A stretch of DNA of 49,056 bases from an uncultured Bacteroidales bacterium (lineage in GTDB: Bacteria > Bacteroidota > Bacteroidia > Bacteroidales > Bacteroidaceae), in the NCBI GenBank assembly GCA_902768605.1, contig CACXLY010000036.1, positions 1 to 49,056 of the forward strand. Reading direction: 5' to 3'. Below are positions 47,297 through 49,056 of this stretch, one piece after another; positions within the stretch are counted from its first letter, which is position 1; every line of letters starts with the position of its first letter. Under the pieces are notes generated by a model, which was not told the DNA's origin, ran no database searches, and saw only the letters and a list, made by a program, of their open reading frames with translations. A program made the position numbers and the translations under genes.

Positions 47297-48995
47297 TCCT
47301 CAGCGAGTTGTTCTTACGTGAGGCTTCCCTTATAACGTGTTCCATGTTGTCGAGCTCTTTATCAGACGAAAAGTTGATGACAGTCGACTCTCCGCTATAC
47401 TTGCTGAGCAGTTCCGGTTCCGGCTTGGCATGATTGATGCCGCAGGAGAGCTTGTCCTCGCTGTCAATGTGGATGTCGATGACGGTCTCCTTGTTGTACT
47501 GAATCTTGCGATGCTGGATGTAACGCTTGAAGCGACCGCCCGCGATGTCGTCGAAAATAGAGAAGTTCATGTTGGAGTTTGCAAGCCACATACATTGGTA
47601 CATGAGAGAACCTTCCTCGCCTTTATGTCTGCGATTGTAGTCGGCGATAGAGGCAAAGTATTCTTCATCACCCGCACCTCCTAGCGCGATTGCCTTCTTT
47701 TTGGCTTTATTGTAGAACTGTCCGAAAGCTTGCCAGTCGCGATAGAACTTACTGCCGCTAAGAGTGAACTCGTTAAAGCCTTCACCTTTGACGAATATCT
47801 CACATTCCTCGCCCGGTACAAAGAGGAACTCGATGTAGTACTTGCCTTTTGTGCCGTCTTTCTTTACGGCTTTCAACATGCCTGAATATGGCTGGTCTAA
47901 AGTCGTAGTGTATTCGAACTTTCCATTCCGAACCGTTAAAACATCAACGGGCTTCGGCATCTCTTTAAGGGTGTAGTCGTCCCATATATAAACAAGGAAA
48001 TAGGCAACGTTGAACACACTTGGCACCTTGCCTTTCAGCGTGAAAGTGTTGGAGGTTGGTTTGACTGTCTGTTCGATGAGGTTGCTTGCCGTCTTGAACT
48101 CTGGCGTGGCAAAGGCACTCAGCGCCAATGCAATCATGGGGAGGACGTAAAGCACGCGGCTACGTCGGCTCCGCTTGGAATTTGTCTTTAGCATCATACT
48201 GATTCGCTTTTTAGTTAAACTGTGATTGAAATTATTAGCGAAGGTGTAGCTGTTGGCGCCTACAGCTTTCCTTATGACTAATTCGGAATAGGCGTGGCAG
48301 GAGATGCCCTGACGAAGGACGTAGTCGTCGGCTTCGTACTCGTGTACGTCGCGAAGGTACATGCCCAGCAGATAGACGAAGGGATTCCACCATTGCACGG
48401 CCTCGACCAGCGTGAGCAGAAGGATGTCCGCGGAGTGATGGTAGAGGATGTGAGCCTTTTCGTGCAGGATAATCTTGCGTCCGTTCTCTTTGTAGTCGGC
48501 TTCGCTGATGACGATATTCCGCAGCCAGGAGAAGGGTGCTACATTCTCTGCGTGACAATAGATGCGAATGCCGTCCTCTGTCTTCTGCCAAATGCTTCCA
48601 CGGCGGAAGATGAGCCCCATGGAAAGCACCTCGCGCAGACGGATGCACAGAATCGTCATCACGCCGATGCCGTAGAGAATGCTGACAACGTAGAACCACG
48701 GGAAGGGCCTCTCCCCATCACTTTCCAATGAGAGAGGGGGTAAGGGTGAAGCTACATCCACGGGAATGCCAGCCTGTATCAGACCTTGTTCGATGGCTTG
48801 CACGGCGGACATGTTGTCCATCGAGAGACGCGAGAAGTTGCAGAGCGGCAGCACAAGGCTCAGCATCAGTATGGCGAGGAGCGTCATCCTGTTGAAGCGG
48901 AACATCTTTTCCTTGAACATCAGGAAGATGCCCGGCACGAAAAGCAGGGTCAACAGAATGGCCGACTTGATGGCGTAGATGAGGAAAGCGGACAT
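47274..48995 (-). CDS. BlaR1-like M56 peptidase with a DUF4369-like C-terminal domain
   Basis: 573 residues. N-terminal membrane segments (about 5-27, 36-52, 100-120), then the zinc motif HEKAH at 178-182 (ILHEKAHILYHHSADIL) and the later EYEADDYVL, as in BlaR1/MecR1 M56 sensors. Another membrane segment at about 283-300 (VLYVLPMIALALSAFA) leads to a periplasmic part that resembles DUF4369 (FTLKGKVP, VRNGKFEYTTTL, FVPGEECEIFVKG), not a penicillin-binding sensor. Residues about 83-99 (SPLPPLSLESDGERPFP) are encoded by a C-rich palindrome (48709-48750). The usual partner BlaI repressor would lie beyond the window end. What it senses is unknown. Confidence 0.85.
   Translation of the reverse strand: MSAFLIYAIKSAILLTLLFVPGIFLMFKEKMFRFNRMTLLAILMLSLVLPLCNFSRLSMDNMSAVQAIEQGLIQAGIPVDVASPLPPLSLESDGERPFPWFYVVSILYGIGVMTILCIRLREVLSMGLIFRRGSIWQKTEDGIRIYCHAENVAPFSWLRNIVISEADYKENGRKIILHEKAHILYHHSADILLLTLVEAVQWWNPFVYLLGMYLRDVHEYEADDYVLRQGISCHAYSELVIRKAVGANSYTFANNFNHSLTKKRISMMLKTNSKRSRRSRVLYVLPMIALALSAFATPEFKTASNLIEQTVKPTSNTFTLKGKVPSVFNVAYFLVYIWDDYTLKEMPKPVDVLTVRNGKFEYTTTLDQPYSGMLKAVKKDGTKGKYYIEFLFVPGEECEIFVKGEGFNEFTLSGSKFYRDWQAFGQFYNKAKKKAIALGGAGDEEYFASIADYNRRHKGEEGSLMYQCMWLANSNMNFSIFDDIAGGRFKRYIQHRKIQYNKETVIDIHIDSEDKLSCGINHAKPEPELLSKYSGESTVINFSSDKELDNMEHVIREASRKNNSLRINYEVKP
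48709..48750. repeat. C-rich palindrome, in frame in the BlaR1-like gene
   Basis: CCTCTCCCCATCACTTTCCAATGAGAGAGGGGGTAAGGGTGAAG region (split arms CCTCTCCCC and GAGAGGGGG); same class as the elements at 46425 and 44431. Confidence 0.75.
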
Positions 48996-49008
48996 GGTGA
49001 ATAAAATG

Positions 49009-49040
49009 AAGAATGAAGAGTGAAGAATGAAGAATTTGCT
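49009..49040. repeat. Heptad array GAATGAA/GAGTGAA
   Basis: AATGAAGAATGAAGAGTGAAG near the window end, upstream of the M56 gene; same family as at 31240 and 38790. Confidence 0.75.
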
Positions 49041-49056
49041 TTAGCTCGAAGTAAAT

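Overview
The window looks like chromosomal DNA of a Bacteroidales bacterium, most likely Prevotellaceae. Grounds: the promoter -7 box TAnnTTTG recurs upstream of genes (e.g. 5416, 13945, 18594, 25026, 30350, 42381); there are Bacteroidetes-type families (DUF5606, PUR-like DUF3276, Bacteroidetes RpoZ, DUF4293, T9SS plug DUF5103, long NusB); and gene orders nusB-yajC-ybbR-coaE-DUF5606, purB-rluB-asnS and bamD-rpoZ-DUF4293 fit the order. Coding DNA is fairly GC-rich, while spacers are AT-rich and highly repetitive. No tRNA, rRNA, transposase, phage gene or CRISPR array was seen.

Layout. 1-424: end of a discoidin-domain protein. 1125-5250 (minus): housekeeping operon nusB, yajC, ybbR, coaE, a four-helix-bundle protein, DUF5606. 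5466-13755 (plus): PUR-like protein, hisH-hisA-hisF-hisIE, ftsE-like ABC ATPase, lysC, lysA, a short glycosyltransferase, DedA. 13989-20173: purB, rluB-type synthase with a repetitive N-terminus, asnS, HtrA protease. 20486-24694: secreted hypothetical protein, then a tightly overlapped HprK-like kinase / S26 peptidase / PqqD operon resembling RiPP tailoring genes, then a TRIC channel fused to a T9SS plug domain. 25084-30290: AmpG-like MFS, DUF1460 amidase, flavoprotein, phosphopantetheinyl transferase, GH130. 30367-32231: bamD, rpoZ, DUF4293. 32302-42330 (minus): double ThuA protein, GH13 amylase, C69 dipeptidase, nadC, rlmH, beta-helix lipoprotein, pepD. 42408: small membrane protein. 43198-46928 (minus): AGE epimerase and a mutarotase-SSS symporter fusion, probably sialic-acid/ManNAc use. 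47274-48995 (minus): BlaR1-like M56 peptidase.

The most unusual feature is the repeat landscape, which is layered. (1) Heptanucleotide (7-bp) tandem arrays occur in more than fifteen spacers; the heptad differs by site but the period does not. (2) 22-bp minisatellites occur at four clear loci (five arrays), with unrelated unit sequences but the same 22-bp length. (3) A roughly 45-bp GC-rich core with a 21-nt hairpin occurs four times, with compensatory stem changes, always beside a heptad array. (4) C-rich palindromes recur in spacers and genes. (5) A 68-bp hairpin unit is repeated at 42.9-43.1 kb. Several have entered conserved proteins in frame (CoaE, HisH, LysA, MFS, C69 signal peptide, mutarotase-symporter, BlaR1) and two sit at gene-fusion junctions (TRIC-DUF5103 and ThuA-ThuA). 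This resembles Rickettsia palindromic elements and cyanobacterial STRR heptads, but here several classes act together.

All calls come from reading sequence and recognising families; no database search was run.
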